NCBI GenBank assembly: GCA_009782915.1
Contig: WRIC01000004.1
Location: forward strand, 1-64,000
DNA length: 64,000 nt
Direction of reading: 5' to 3'
Origin: Propionibacteriaceae bacterium
GTDB taxonomy: Bacteria > Actinomycetota > Actinomycetes > Propionibacteriales > Propionibacteriaceae
This document shows positions 7,146 through 16,238 of the stretch, piece by piece; position 1 is the stretch's first letter; the number at the start of each line of letters is the position of its first letter. The notes under the pieces are model-generated. The model saw nothing but the letters and a program-made list of their open reading frames with translations. It was not told the DNA's origin and made no database searches. The position numbers and the translations under genes were made by a program.

Positions 7146-7244
7146 TCTAGGGTTTTTCTTGAACTCTCCCAGATGAGCATCGAAGCCGTTAACCTCCGGC
7201 TCTCCCGATAATGCTCCGGAGAGTTTCACTAGCGCACTAGACAT
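7146..7244 (-). pseudogene. N-terminal gene fragment running into the repeat at 7110
   Basis: The ATG at 7244 follows AAAGGAATCAG. It encodes MSSALVKLSGALSGEPEVNG plus 13 more residues, then reads through the repeat as GGNKPDNVRYVT and ends NDAERS-stop, overlapping the ribosome site of the next gene. This is the fourth gene of the compact operon in the 841-bp segment. Either it was cut at the boundary, or the frame-neutral 36-bp repeat lies within a short native gene. Confidence 0.45.
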
Positions 7245-7256
7245 TCTGATTCCTTT

Positions 7257-7472
7257 CTATTTGTATGCTGTACAGGTGATGGACCAGCCGTCGCCGTTGC
7301 CGTCGCCGTAGCCATCGCCGTAGCCATCGCCGTAGCCATCGCCGTAGCCATCGCCGTAGCCGTAGCCATCGCCGTCGCCGTAGCCGTCGCCGTAGCCGTT
7401 GCCGTAGCCGTTGCCGTAGCCGTTGCCGTTGCCGTCGCCGTAGCCGTAGCCGTAGCCGTCGCCGGTACTCAT
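7257..7472 (-). CDS. Gly/Asp/Tyr repeat protein (GDGYG repeats)
   Basis: 71 residues made almost entirely of G-D-G-Y and G-N-G-Y units, encoded by a 12-bp microsatellite-like repeat, ending GWSITCTAYK. It starts two bases after the stop of the upstream gene, with good operon spacing. The Asp/Gly/Tyr pattern could bind metal or nucleic acid or form a flexible, phase-separating polymer; this is speculation. Length is probably variable between strains by repeat slippage. Confidence 0.6.
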   Translation of the reverse strand: MSTGDGYGYGYGDGNGNGYGNGYGNGYGDGYGDGDGYGYGDGYGDGYGDGYGDGYGDGNGDGWSITCTAYK

Positions 7473-7473
7473 G

Positions 7474-7761
7474 TCACCACCGTGCCTCTATCACAGCGAT
7501 CACAGCATGAACGGTGATACACCCAATAGGGTCACGCTTGTAATCGTCCTTGTAGTCAGGATCAGCGAGCGCCCCGATTCCTTTACCATTCGACCATGAG
7601 CGCACCACCGAGGCGTTAGTCAATGAGACTCTGCCCAGGTCATCGAGTTGACCGTAGCCCTCAAAAATCCAGCCATTAGTAGCGATCACGATCAGATGAT
7701 CCGTGCCAGTCGCAGACTGAATCTCGTCAGCCTTCACATATTCGATTCCATCAATAATCAT
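7474..7761 (-). CDS. Hypothetical small protein
   Basis: 95 residues starting MIIDGIEYVKADEIQSATGT; its ATG overlaps the upstream stop (ATGA), so translation is coupled to the helix-turn-helix-like gene before it. Mixed alpha/beta, soluble. The beginning resembles small proteins common in actinobacteriophages, but I do not recognise a defined family. Confidence 0.5.
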   Translation of the reverse strand: MIIDGIEYVKADEIQSATGTDHLIVIATNGWIFEGYGQLDDLGRVSLTNASVVRSWSNGKGIGALADPDYKDDYKRDPIGCITVHAVIAVIEARW

Positions 7762-7952
7762 TGTCTTTCTTCTTTCTTGTATTCATTTTCTAGTTCCCGC
7801 ACCCATCGGCGAAGTTTCGTTGACAAGGTGACAGGGTTGTAACCCAAGACGCGGGCTATCTCCACAAGATTCCGTTCCCCGTCAACATGATCTAACTCAG
7901 TAACCATTTCACGGCGGGAGAGTTTCGGTGGTTTGCGAACCTTCCCATACAT
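7758..7952 (-). CDS. Small basic DNA-binding-like protein (helix-turn-helix)
   Basis: 64 residues from the ATG at 7952 (AGGAG four bases upstream); the frame continues upstream through the repeat at 7987, which I treat as untranslated. A basic N-terminus (KVRKPPKLSRREM) is followed by LVEIARVLGYNPVTLSTKLR, a helix-turn-helix-like segment, and a charged C-terminal helix. It is first in a four-gene operon (7758, 7474, 7257, 7146) and may regulate it. Family not identified. Confidence 0.55.
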   Translation of the reverse strand: MYGKVRKPPKLSRREMVTELDHVDGERNLVEIARVLGYNPVTLSTKLRRWVRELENEYKKEERQ

Positions 7953-8048
7953 GGCTCTCCTGACCCGTGCCCGCTTGTGAGCTATTGGTGACATAACGCA
8001 CGTTATCGGGCTTGTTGCCACCCGAGTCCGACAAGGGGAAATGATCCC

Positions 8049-8375
8049 TTAGAAATACAATGCTAGCAGTTCAGGGTGTTTTGCGGGCGTAACGGGCATT
8101 CCATCAACATACAGCATTGAACGCGAGTAGGCCTTTTCCGTGACCTCGAAAGCAACGATCCTTCCATCTGAGGGCAGATGGCCACGTATTCTTGCTTCCT
8201 CCCGAGAAGCAGACCAGCGATCCGGGAGAAAACGAGCAAAAGCCGTGGAGTGTATGCGATGGAAACCCTCACTCATCAACCAATTGACAAATACCTTGGC
8301 GACCTGGCGTTGAGCCTTAGACCGTGAAGGAAGATCGAAGCTGACCAACAACCACCGACCGAAAGATTCCGTCAT
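8049..8375 (-). CDS. cas2: CRISPR-associated protein Cas2
   Basis: 108 residues, typical Cas2 length. The ATG at 8375 is preceded by GGGGAGG. WLLVSFDLPSRSKAQRQVAK matches the first strand and the conserved FDLP aspartate; GFHRIHSTAFARFL matches the second strand and dimer interface; the C-terminus PELLALYF resembles the PEQLLLF tail of type II-C Cas2 proteins. Cas2 dimers bridge two Cas1 dimers in the spacer integration complex. It lies 19 bp downstream of the broken cas1 and 26 bp before the proximal repeat. It seems intact, while its partner cas1 is not. Confidence 0.85.
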   Translation of the reverse strand: MTESFGRWLLVSFDLPSRSKAQRQVAKVFVNWLMSEGFHRIHSTAFARFLPDRWSASREEARIRGHLPSDGRIVAFEVTEKAYSRSMLYVDGMPVTPAKHPELLALYF

Positions 8376-8394
8376 ATGTCACCTCCCCATCAGA

Positions 8395-8952
8395 CTATTC
8401 GTCATCGGGCAATTCAATTCCTGAATCCGCATCCTTGAAAGTGCCGTCCCAAGCGGGCACCTGGAATTTCGGAGCCCCCTCAACAAATAGGCCAAATCGA
8501 CTGGCAAGTTTTTCAAATTCGATCGCAACCGAAGAAGCTCCCTCAAACACAGGTCTTGCACATGCCAGTGCAAGGAGTCTCTTAGTCTCCGGTTTCTTCA
8601 AACTCGAATACGGCGGAAGATGAACAACAGCATGATCGATAATCGGACGAAACGGCTCCATGAGGTCACTGAGCACAGCTCGAATCCCATGGTTACGTAA
8701 AATCCCGTACCCATAATTCAACAAGGCATTGAAACGATCACCACCCGAAGTATCCCGACGAAAATCCTTTCCCTTAAGCCTGCTCCAATAGTATCGAGCA
8801 GCGACAGCTTCAACGGAGGAAGGATCATTTTCGCATGGACAAGTTGTGCCCATACATCGTCCAACCTGGATTGATCAACACAGGCCTGCGCGATCTGCAT
8901 CGAGGGTGCCACGAGCTCCAGTGAGATCAAGGATTCTCCAACTCTTTGCCAT
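8395..8952 (-). pseudogene. cas1: cas1 pseudogene with internal deletions
   Basis: Three Cas1 pieces are visible. MAKSWRILDLTGARGTLDAD from the ATG at 8952 resembles a type II-C N-terminus, then meets a stop. A second frame gives ACVDQSRLDDVWAQLVHAKM, the helix before the active site. The first frame resumes with VEAVAARYYWSRLKGKDFRR, NALLNYGYGILRNHGIRAVL and DLMEPFRPIID. Whole Cas1 is about 290-300 residues; here about 185 codons remain. Missing are most of the N-terminal beta domain, about 30 residues between AKM and VEA, and about 25 between AVLS and DLMEP, which includes the catalytic histidine. Cas1 is thus inactive in this copy. No cas9 is upstream; a different gene ends 10 bp away. Confidence 0.8.
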
Positions 8953-8961
8953 GTCTGGGCG

Positions 8962-9564
8962 CTAACCTAAGCCTTTCTTCACTAAGAAAATGCTGATCGC
9001 TGCTGAGGACAAGCCAATGCCTAAGGCAATCGGTGTGGGTATGTCCTTGTTGAAAGGCAAGGCCAGCCATAAGAAAGCAAGTCCGATGACAAATAAGACC
9101 ACTCCCGCGACCAGCTGCCGTTCATGTGATTTTGCTTGTGGTGTCGTGGCCTTGAGCGCGTCTGGGTCAATGGGTTCCACAATTGTCAAAGTAGGCTGAC
9201 GAGGCCACCATTGGTCATCCGATTGTAGATCACAGACCAACCCCTCACAGGATGTGGTGATGGCGTGGAGAAGCTCTTCGATGTCCTCGAAGACTTCCCC
9301 CACGTTGTAGATCACCTGGATATTCGACTGCTCATCGTAAGCGAGACCACTATCCCATATTGCTTCATTCCACCCAGAATCCGTACGAGTAATGGGCTCG
9401 ATTTCACACAGAAGATACTCTTCTTCATTGTTGTTTCCCGGAGTCACAAAGCTGATTCTTCCGTAGGAATCGATTGTGACATGTTTGTTGTGAGTCCTCC
9501 CCAGAGCCTCCCACTCATCAGTGGTGAGCACTCGCTGACCGTACACCGTAAAATCCATGGACAT
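8962..9564 (-). CDS. Hypothetical membrane protein with two C-terminal helices
   Basis: I chose the ATG at 9564 (about 200 residues; a TTG at 9582 would add six). The soluble N-terminal part is acidic with several Trp residues. Two hydrophobic segments follow near the end (VAGVVLFVIGLAFLWLALPF and PIALGIGLSSAAISIFLV), placing the bulk of the protein on one side of the membrane. Family not recognised. It ends 10 bp before the cas1 remnant, where cas9 might be expected, so the border of a deletion may lie here. Confidence 0.5.
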   Translation of the reverse strand: MSMDFTVYGQRVLTTDEWEALGRTHNKHVTIDSYGRISFVTPGNNNEEEYLLCEIEPITRTDSGWNEAIWDSGLAYDEQSNIQVIYNVGEVFEDIEELLHAITTSCEGLVCDLQSDDQWWPRQPTLTIVEPIDPDALKATTPQAKSHERQLVAGVVLFVIGLAFLWLALPFNKDIPTPIALGIGLSSAAISIFLVKKGLG

Positions 9565-9675
9565 ATCGTCAGAGTAGCACAATAGGTATTAGTTGGGCTA
9601 TACAATAGCTACACCACAAGGGTTCTATGGATATGTGGTGATGAATTGTTACAGGTCTGACTAGGGGTTTTACAG

Positions 9676-9749
9676 TGGGACCGGAGGGGCTCGAACCCTC
9701 GACCAAAGGATTATGAGTCCTCTGCTCTGACCAGCTGAGCTACGGTCCC
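9676..9749 (-). tRNA. tRNA-Met (CAT)
   Basis: On the minus strand a cloverleaf folds from GGGACCG to CGGTCCC with D-loop AGCTCAGCTGGTCAGAG, anticodon loop CTCATAA (anticodon CAT) and T-arm GAGGGTTCGAGCCCCTC. CCA is not encoded. The GACTCATAATC context is that of elongator tRNA-Met rather than tRNA-Ile2. It lies between the accessory region and the pyrimidine genes and could be an integration landmark. Confidence 0.9.
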
Positions 9750-9903
9750 TCAGCGTCTAGTGATTCTATCAAAACCCCACGGTGTATGTGGGCAACCGGT
9801 TCCTGGCGTACATCAGGGTGTCTGGACAAGGACGCCCTACGGAGCGACGGGGAGGGTCCTGCGGAGTGACAGGGTGGGTCCTGCGGAGCGACGCGGGTTC
9901 TCA

Positions 9904-10707
9904 TCAACTGGTCAGGACTTGGTCAACGGCTTGGTGCAATCGGTGAGGATCGGGGCCAGCAAGGAGAACCTCGCGGCTCACGGACGGCAGTAGTAGCGCT
10001 GGGGTGTCAGCGAAAGAGGATTCCAACCCGGAGATGGTTCCCCCTTGGGCGCCGATACCGGGAATCAGTAACGAGGAAGAAAAACCAGTGAGATCGATTC
10101 CTAGATCACTGTGGGTTCCACCGACCACCAGGGAGACAGTGTTGACGCCCGTGGATTGGTTCCACTCTTGAGCCTGATCAACAATGCTCTGAGCAATACC
10201 ATGGCCACCTTGTGTTGTTCCCAGTTGGAGGTCGGTTCCTTCCTGATTAGAGGTACGCGTGAGAACGTAGACCCCCGTGTCGTGGGCTTGAGCCATCTGA
10301 AAAGCCGGGGTAAGAGAACCAAAACCCAGGTAGGGGCTCACGGTGATGGCATCCACCTCGAGAGGACCGTTGCTGAGATAGGCACGAGCGTATGCTTCCA
10401 TCGTCGATCCGATATCACCGCGTTTGACATCCAAGATAGTCAACGCGCCAGTGTCACGGATCGCCGAGATGCATTTTTCGAGAAGCGAAATTCCGCGGGA
10501 ACCCCATATTTCGAAGAACGCTGATTGGGGTTTGAAACATGCTACGTGATCACCGAGAGCGTCAATCACTCCTAGCGCCATGGTTTCGACGCCCTGCAGG
10601 TCATCACTGACTCCCCAAGCCTGAAGTACGCCAGGATGTGGGTCGAGCCCCACACATAAGGCACCCACCTTTGCGCAGCGTGCCGACAAACGATCAAAAT
10701 ATGGCAT
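9904..10707 (-). CDS. pyrF: Orotidine 5'-phosphate decarboxylase
   Basis: Decarboxylates OMP to UMP, the last step of pyrimidine synthesis, in the cytosol. Start ATG at 10707 (MPYFDRLSARC), preceded by GGGAGAA; a longer frame to 10749 overlaps pyrD and is unlikely. About 267 residues, the longer type 2 form found in actinobacteria. LCVGLDPHPG lies near the N-terminus and LDVKRGDIGST carries the catalytic Lys/Asp. It is last in the efp-nusB-carA-carB-pyrD-pyrF run, 16 bp after pyrD. Confidence 0.93.
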   Translation of the reverse strand: MPYFDRLSARCAKVGALCVGLDPHPGVLQAWGVSDDLQGVETMALGVIDALGDHVACFKPQSAFFEIWGSRGISLLEKCISAIRDTGALTILDVKRGDIGSTMEAYARAYLSNGPLEVDAITVSPYLGFGSLTPAFQMAQAHDTGVYVLTRTSNQEGTDLQLGTTQGGHGIAQSIVDQAQEWNQSTGVNTVSLVVGGTHSDLGIDLTGFSSSLLIPGIGAQGGTISGLESSFADTPALLLPSVSREVLLAGPDPHRLHQAVDQVLTS

Positions 10708-10723
10708 AAATTCTCCCACTGTG

Positions 10724-11794
10724 TCACCCAGCCTTGGCCTGGCGGTCATTGATAGCGGACACTAATGCGGGTCCGCAGTAGATAAACCCCGTATAAACCT
10801 GAACAAGCTGGGCACCCAGATCAAACATAGCAGTAGCATCATTCACACTCATGATTCCCCCAGATGCGATCACTGGTAACCCGGATGTGACCACCTGGGC
10901 CACCACTTCACGAGCGCGACAACTCAGTGGCGCCCCAGATAGTCCCCCCTCTTGGCGAGCAAGACCGCGATCACTATCGTGGAGGCCCTCGCGAGAGAGA
11001 GTCGTGTTGGTGGCAATCAGACCTGAAGCTCCAGACTCCACAACAGCACAGATAAGGTCATCTATGTGGTGAGCATCCAAGTCTGGAGCGATTTTGACGA
11101 AGATGGGCACAGGTGGAGAACCCAGTGACTCTGCTTCCTTGACCAGGGCACCCACCAGTTCGATGACCTGTCTTTTGTCTTGGAGCTGGCGTAACCCTGG
11201 GGTGTTAGGGCTCGAAATATTGACCGCCACATAGTCGGCATAAGGTTGGACAGCCCTCAAGGAGACCAAGTAATCCTCAATCGCTTCTTCCACCGGCACG
11301 ACTTTGGTCTTTCCAATTGAAATACCCAGAGGAATCCCTAGGGTTTGCTCACCACGGCGTACCTGCCAACCCTCAAGTCGGGAGGCAAGAGACTCGGCAC
11401 CCAAGTTGTTGAAACCCATGCGGTTAACCAGCGCACGGGACTGTTTCAAACGGAAAACCCGTGGGTGTGGATTGCCGTCTTGCCCTTGGGCTGTGACCGT
11501 ACCCAGTTCAGCAAACCCAAACCCCAGGCTCGCCCACATGCGTGCAGCGCGACCATCCTTGTCGAGTCCGGCAGCTAATCCAACCCGCCCTGGAAACTGA
11601 ATCCCCGCGACCTCACAGGGGCTCGAAGGCGAACCGACAGTGAACCTCGCGAGCGCAGCCAGCGGCGATGAAGCGACCTTCTCGAGTAAAGAAATCATGT
11701 CCTCATGGATCTTTTCAGCATCACCACCATGGGAACCAAACAGGACGGGGCGAAGCAGGTTCTCGTACCCAAAACCAATGAGCTGTGTTCTCAC
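10724..11794 (-). CDS. pyrD: Dihydroorotate dehydrogenase (quinone), class 2
   Basis: Oxidises dihydroorotate to orotate with FMN, passing electrons to quinone at the membrane. 356 residues, with the N-terminal helical extension of class 2 enzymes. [14 protein letters not shown] contains the catalytic serine; IATNTTLSR and VIASGGIMS are FMN-binding loops. The start overlaps the end of carB by four bases (coupled translation). Confidence 0.94.
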   Translation of the reverse strand: MRTQLIGFGYENLLRPVLFGSHGGDAEKIHEDMISLLEKVASSPLAALARFTVGSPSSPCEVAGIQFPGRVGLAAGLDKDGRAARMWASLGFGFAELGTVTAQGQDGNPHPRVFRLKQSRALVNRMGFNNLGAESLASRLEGWQVRRGEQTLGIPLGISIGKTKVVPVEEAIEDYLVSLRAVQPYADYVAVNISSPNTPGLRQLQDKRQVIELVGALVKEAESLGSPPVPIFVKIAPDLDAHHIDDLICAVVESGASGLIATNTTLSREGLHDSDRGLARQEGGLSGAPLSCRAREVVAQVVTSGLPVIASGGIMSVNDATAMFDLGAQLVQVYTGFIYCGPALVSAINDRQAKAG

Positions 11795-14700
11795 TTTCCT
11801 GGCCGCATCGCTTCAGCCCACTGCTGCAAAGGGCGTACGGTGATCGTACCTTTGCGGGCAGCGGACATACCTTGCACCACGGCAATTAACCCTTGGATCG
11901 TCGTCACACAGGGAATATCAGCCATGATTGCTGCTGAGCGAATCCCGTAACCGTCGCGACGAGTTGAACCCGAACTTGCGCCGGAGTACGGCGTGTTGAT
12001 GATTAAGTCGACTTCATGGTTGAGAACAAGATCGACCACAGTCTTCTCCCCTTGAGGGCCAAGACCCTCGGAGCGTTTACGAACCGTGCGCGCATCAATG
12101 CCATTGCGCCTCAGAACCTCGGAAGTTCCTGTGGTGGCCAGAATCTCGAAACCCATGTCGGCGAGCATCTGCATGGGCAAGATGGCGTGGCGCTTATCAG
12201 AGTTAGCAATCGAGACAAAGACACGCCCCGAAGTCGGCAATGACCCGTAGGAGGCTGTCTGGCTTTTGGCGAAGGCGATCCCAAAACTAGAATCCAACCC
12301 CATGACTTCACCGGTTGATCTCATCTCCGGACCCAACAGTGTGTCCACCGATTGCCCCTCTGATGTGTGGAAACGGTTGAAAGGCATCACGGCTTCTTTC
12401 ACGGCCACCGGTGTGGTGTCCGGGGGGTATGAGCCGTCGTGATCCGCCCAAAGAATCCCTTGTTTCCTCAACTCTTGAATCGTCGAACCCATCATGATCA
12501 GTGCAGCAGCTTTGGCTAGTTGAACATTGGTGGCTTTGGAAACAAAAGGAACAGTACGCGATGCGCGGGGATTGGCTTCCAGAACATAGAGCGTGTTTCC
12601 TGCCAGTGCGTATTGAATGTTGAGCAACCCGCGTACACCCACACCGTCAGCGATCGCCAACGTGGAGGTACGAATCCTCTCAATCACTTCGGAACCCAAG
12701 GTGATCGGCGGAAGAACACAAGCCGAGTCACCGGAATGAACCCCGGCTTCTTCGATATGCTCCATGATGCCACCGATATAGAGATCGGTCCCATCGTAGA
12801 GAGCATCAACATCAATCTCTGTGGCATCATCGAGGAACTTATCGATCATCACCGGATTGGTTTCAGAAGCCACCGTGACCGTGGTGACATAGGTGGTCAA
12901 AGTCGAGTTATCGTAGACGATCTCCATACCGCGACCACCCAGCACATAACTGGGACGAACGAGTACGGGGTAACCAATCTTGGAGGCAATATCTAGTGCA
13001 TCAGCCGATGAGGTAGCCATGTCATATCGTGGGGCAGGAAGGCCCGCCTGGGCTAGGACCTCCCCGAATTCTCCACGGTCCTCAGCAAGATCGATAGCTT
13101 GCGGTGATGTTCCCACCAGTGGCAGATGGGCTGCTTCTAACCCTTGGGCTAGCTTCAATGGTGTTTGTCCACCGAGTTGAACAATGACCCCAGCTACCTC
13201 ACCCACCGCTGCCTCAGCTGCGTAGACCTCCAGGACATCCTCTTCGGTCAGAGGCTCGAAATAGAGTCTGTCGGAGGTGTCATAGTCGGTGGACACTGTT
13301 TCAGGATTGCAGTTGATCATGACTGTTTCGTACCCAGCTGACGACAACGCCATCGAGGCATGGACACAGGAATAGTCGAACTCAATCCCCTGCCCGATAC
13401 GGTTGGGCCCTGAGCCAAGAATGAGTACGGCGGGTTTGGTGCGGGGACGCACCTCTGTTTCCTCGTCATAAGTTGAATAGTGGTACGGGGTCAGGGCAGC
13501 AAATTCTGCAGCGCAGGTGTCCACGGTTTTGTAGACGGGACGGACATTCAAATTCCAGCGCAGATCACGGATGTCATGCTCATTGACCCCGCGAATCTCA
13601 GCTATCTGCCCATCAGAGAGTCCATGACGTTTAGCCTTGCGAAGAAGGGTTTCATCAAGGTCGCTAGCTTCGGCGAGCTCATGAGCCACATCGAGGATGA
13701 TCACCAGTTGATCAAGGAACCAGGGGTCGATGCCAGTGGCCTCGCGTACTTGCTCTACGGTGGCACCAGCGCGGAAAGCTTGAACCACGTCTTGGAGGCG
13801 CCCATCATGCGGGCGGGCTGCCGAGGTGAGTGCCTCCTGTTTCTGCATGAGAGGGCCACTGAGTCTTAGTGGTGCACGGGAATCTTCCAAGGAGCGAAGA
13901 GCCTTGCCCAGAGCCTCCGTGAAGTTACGACCTATAGCCATCGCTTCACCCACCGATTTCATGTGGGTGGTCAACGTGTCTTCTGCCCCAGAGAACTTTT
14001 CGAAAGCAAAACGAGGAACCTTGACCACAACGTAGTCCAAGGTGGGTTCGAAACTTGCTGGGGTCTCACCGGTGATATCGTTGGGTATCTCATCCAGGGA
14101 ATACCCCACTGCCACCTTCGCGGCAATCTTGGCAATCGGGAAACCTGTCGCTTTTGATGCCAAAGCAGAAGAGCGCGATACACGAGGATTCATCTCAATG
14201 ACAATGATGCGCCCATTATCGGGGTTGACCGCGAACTGGATGTTGCATCCACCAGTATCCACCCCCACTGCCCGGATAACAGCGATCCCAATATCGCGCA
14301 AACGCTGATATTCACGGTCGGTGAGCGTGAGTGCTGGTGCGACTGTAATCGAGTCCCCAGTATGAACCCCCATCGGGTCGAGGTTTTCAATCGAACAGAC
14401 CACCACCACATTGTCTTTTCGATCCCTCATGACCTCCAGTTCGAACTCTTTCCACCCCAGGATTGATTCTTCGACCAACACTTCCGTGGTGGGTGAGGCA
14501 TCAAGACCAATCTCGGCCATGAGGCGTACTTCTTTTTCATCATGGGCAAAACCAGAGCCTTTTCCACCCATCGTGAACGAGGGCCGCAAGACGACCGGAT
14601 AACTGAGCTTCGTGGCGGCTTCCACCACCTCGTCGATCGTGTGGCAGGTGAAAGATCTGGCCACCTCGGGAGCGCCCCCAGGAAGATCACCGAGTGAGGC

Positions 14701-15108
14701 GACCACTTCCTTGAATTTTTCTCGATCCTCACCGCGCTCGATCGCATCGATATTCGCGCCAATCAGTTCCACACCGTACTTATCTAAAACCCCACTTTGA
14801 GCAAGGGTCACTGCCGTATTGAGAGCCGTCTGCCCACCCATGGTGGCAAGAAGAGCATCAGGTCTTTCCTTGACAATGATTTTCTCGACGATCTCGGCGG
14901 TGATTGGTTCAACATAGGTGGCATCAGCGAACTGCGGATCCGTCATGATCGTCGCAGGATTCGAGTTCACCAGAATCACCCGATATCCCTCTTCGCGTAA
15001 GACCCGACAGGCTTGGGTGCCCGAATAGTCGAATTCGCAGGCTTGACCAATGACGATTGGCCCTGATCCGATGACCAGAATCGAGGAAATATCTGTTCTC
15101 TTAGGCAC
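11791..15108 (-). CDS. carB: Carbamoyl-phosphate synthase large subunit
   Basis: Makes carbamoyl phosphate for pyrimidine and arginine synthesis together with CarA. 1105 residues, full length. Two homologous ATP-grasp halves: the first begins with [19 protein letters not shown], the second with [19 protein letters not shown] near residue 560. The C-terminal MGS-like regulatory domain contains [12 protein letters not shown]. The start overlaps the end of carA by eight bases. Nothing unusual. Confidence 0.96.
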   Translation of the reverse strand: MPKRTDISSILVIGSGPIVIGQACEFDYSGTQACRVLREEGYRVILVNSNPATIMTDPQFADATYVEPITAEIVEKIIVKERPDALLATMGGQTALNTAVTLAQSGVLDKYGVELIGANIDAIERGEDREKFKEVVASLGDLPGGAPEVARSFTCHTIDEVVEAATKLSYPVVLRPSFTMGGKGSGFAHDEKEVRLMAEIGLDASPTTEVLVEESILGWKEFELEVMRDRKDNVVVVCSIENLDPMGVHTGDSITVAPALTLTDREYQRLRDIGIAVIRAVGVDTGGCNIQFAVNPDNGRIIVIEMNPRVSRSSALASKATGFPIAKIAAKVAVGYSLDEIPNDITGETPASFEPTLDYVVVKVPRFAFEKFSGAEDTLTTHMKSVGEAMAIGRNFTEALGKALRSLEDSRAPLRLSGPLMQKQEALTSAARPHDGRLQDVVQAFRAGATVEQVREATGIDPWFLDQLVIILDVAHELAEASDLDETLLRKAKRHGLSDGQIAEIRGVNEHDIRDLRWNLNVRPVYKTVDTCAAEFAALTPYHYSTYDEETEVRPRTKPAVLILGSGPNRIGQGIEFDYSCVHASMALSSAGYETVMINCNPETVSTDYDTSDRLYFEPLTEEDVLEVYAAEAAVGEVAGVIVQLGGQTPLKLAQGLEAAHLPLVGTSPQAIDLAEDRGEFGEVLAQAGLPAPRYDMATSSADALDIASKIGYPVLVRPSYVLGGRGMEIVYDNSTLTTYVTTVTVASETNPVMIDKFLDDATEIDVDALYDGTDLYIGGIMEHIEEAGVHSGDSACVLPPITLGSEVIERIRTSTLAIADGVGVRGLLNIQYALAGNTLYVLEANPRASRTVPFVSKATNVQLAKAAALIMMGSTIQELRKQGILWADHDGSYPPDTTPVAVKEAVMPFNRFHTSEGQSVDTLLGPEMRSTGEVMGLDSSFGIAFAKSQTASYGSLPTSGRVFVSIANSDKRHAILPMQMLADMGFEILATTGTSEVLRRNGIDARTVRKRSEGLGPQGEKTVVDLVLNHEVDLIINTPYSGASSGSTRRDGYGIRSAAIMADIPCVTTIQGLIAVVQGMSAARKGTITVRPLQQWAEAMRPGK

Positions 15109-16228
15109 GACTGGACTCCATCATCGAAGCGAAACGATCAAAGAGGTAACCCGCATCGTGGGGCCCAGCAGCCGCTTCAGGGTGGTATTGCACCGAGAAA
15201 CCCACAAGCTGACCGTCCCGGTGAAGCTCCAACCCTTCCACCACCTGGTCATTGAGACAGATATGGCTCACTGAGGCTTGACCGTACGGGGTTTCCACCT
15301 CACCATCGAGAGGAGCATCCACAGCGAAACCATGATTATGGGCTGTGATTTCCACGATCCCGGTGCCCAAGTCTTTCACCGGTTGATTGATACCCCGGTG
15401 ACCGTACTTGAGCTTGTAGGTCTTAAATCCTAAAGCCCGACCAAAGATTTGGGAACCAAAGCAGATTCCAAAGTACGGAACATGGTCGGCCAACAAGGTC
15501 TTCAACAGTTCCATCTGTCTATCAGCTGTTGCTGGGTCACCAGGTCCGTTCGAGAAGAAAACCCCATCAGGTTTGAGTGCCATGATGTCTTCAAGAATCG
15601 CGGTGGGGGGAAGAACATGAACCTCCATCCCCCGCTGGCTCATCAAATGTGGAGTCATGGATTTGATTCCCAAGTCGAGGGCAACAACCGTGAACTTCTT
15701 CTCCCCTTCGGCCTTGATGACATAGGGCTGATCGACACCAACCTCGCAGGCCAAATCAGCTCCAGCCATGACCGGAGTATCGCGTACCTTCTTCACCAAA
15801 GACCCAGGATCAAGGTCGTGGGTGGAGATCCCCACACGCATCGCCCCACATTCACGCAGGTGACGGGTGAGGGCTCGGGTGTCGATCCCTTGGATACCCA
15901 CGATCCCTTGGGTCTCCATCTCGTCAGTGAGAGACCGGTTCGCTCTCCACGAGGACGGACGTGGGCTCAGGTCACGAACCACATAACCCGCAACCCAGAT
16001 GCGAGTCGACTCATCATCCTCGTCATTCCAACCGGTATTGCCGATGTGTGGTGCGGTCGCAATCACCACCTGGCGACAGTAACTAGGATCGGTGAGGGTC
16101 TCTTGGTATCCACTCATTCCCGTGGAGAAAACAGCTTCACCAAAGGTCTCCCCTGTAGCGCCGAAAGACTCACCGAAAAAATGACGACCATCCTCTAAAA
16201 CCAGGAGTGCGGGGATTGATGGTGCCAT
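15101..16228 (-). CDS. carA: Carbamoyl-phosphate synthase small (glutaminase) subunit
   Basis: Hydrolyses glutamine and channels ammonia to CarB. 375 residues. The N-terminal CPSase domain begins [19 protein letters not shown]; the class I glutaminase domain has the nucleophile in [16 protein letters not shown] and the dyad histidine in [12 protein letters not shown]. It follows nusB with a 10-bp gap, so translation factor, transcription factor and pyrimidine genes are probably cotranscribed. Confidence 0.95.
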   Translation of the reverse strand: MAPSIPALLVLEDGRHFFGESFGATGETFGEAVFSTGMSGYQETLTDPSYCRQVVIATAPHIGNTGWNDEDDESTRIWVAGYVVRDLSPRPSSWRANRSLTDEMETQGIVGIQGIDTRALTRHLRECGAMRVGISTHDLDPGSLVKKVRDTPVMAGADLACEVGVDQPYVIKAEGEKKFTVVALDLGIKSMTPHLMSQRGMEVHVLPPTAILEDIMALKPDGVFFSNGPGDPATADRQMELLKTLLADHVPYFGICFGSQIFGRALGFKTYKLKYGHRGINQPVKDLGTGIVEITAHNHGFAVDAPLDGEVETPYGQASVSHICLNDQVVEGLELHRDGQLVGFSVQYHPEAAAGPHDAGYLFDRFASMMESSRA

Positions 16229-16238
16229 GTCTTAGAGC

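Larger units (their letters stand above)
389..8022 (-). CRISPR. CRISPR-like array with nine 36-bp repeats and kb-scale, gene-bearing spacers
   Basis: Nine 36-bp direct repeats occur at 389-424, 2227-2262, 3504-3539, 4513-4548, 5238-5273, 6245-6280, 6704-6739, 7110-7145 and 7987-8022. On the plus strand each begins GGTGAC, has the core ATAACGCACGTTAT (two 6-bp arms around CA) and ends GTTGCCACC. Six copies are identical; those at 2227 and 4513 differ by one base and the most distal at 389 by two, like a terminal repeat. Gaps are 1802, 1241, 973, 689, 971, 423, 370 and 841 bp. The proximal copy starts 26 bp after the cas2 stop. Repeat length, uniform direction, position after cas1-cas2 and terminal decay fit a CRISPR array. 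Spacer size does not: ordinary 25-45 bp spacers are absent. Orientation is given relative to cas1-cas2. Confidence 0.75.

Noticed and set aside
389-8022. 36-bp repeats as phage repressor stoperators or integron attC sites
   Set aside because: Stoperators are shorter and are not tied to cas1-cas2; attC sites vary in length and sequence and need an integrase, none of which is seen. cas1-cas2 adjacency and near-identical 36-mers fit CRISPR better.
8023-9675. tracrRNA or anti-repeat near cas1-cas2
   Set aside because: I searched by eye for a partial complement of the repeat on both strands and found none; a computed search of the whole genome would be needed.
15449-16198. 249-codon plus-strand frame opposite carA
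   Set aside because: Antisense to a fully supported gene, with no family features.
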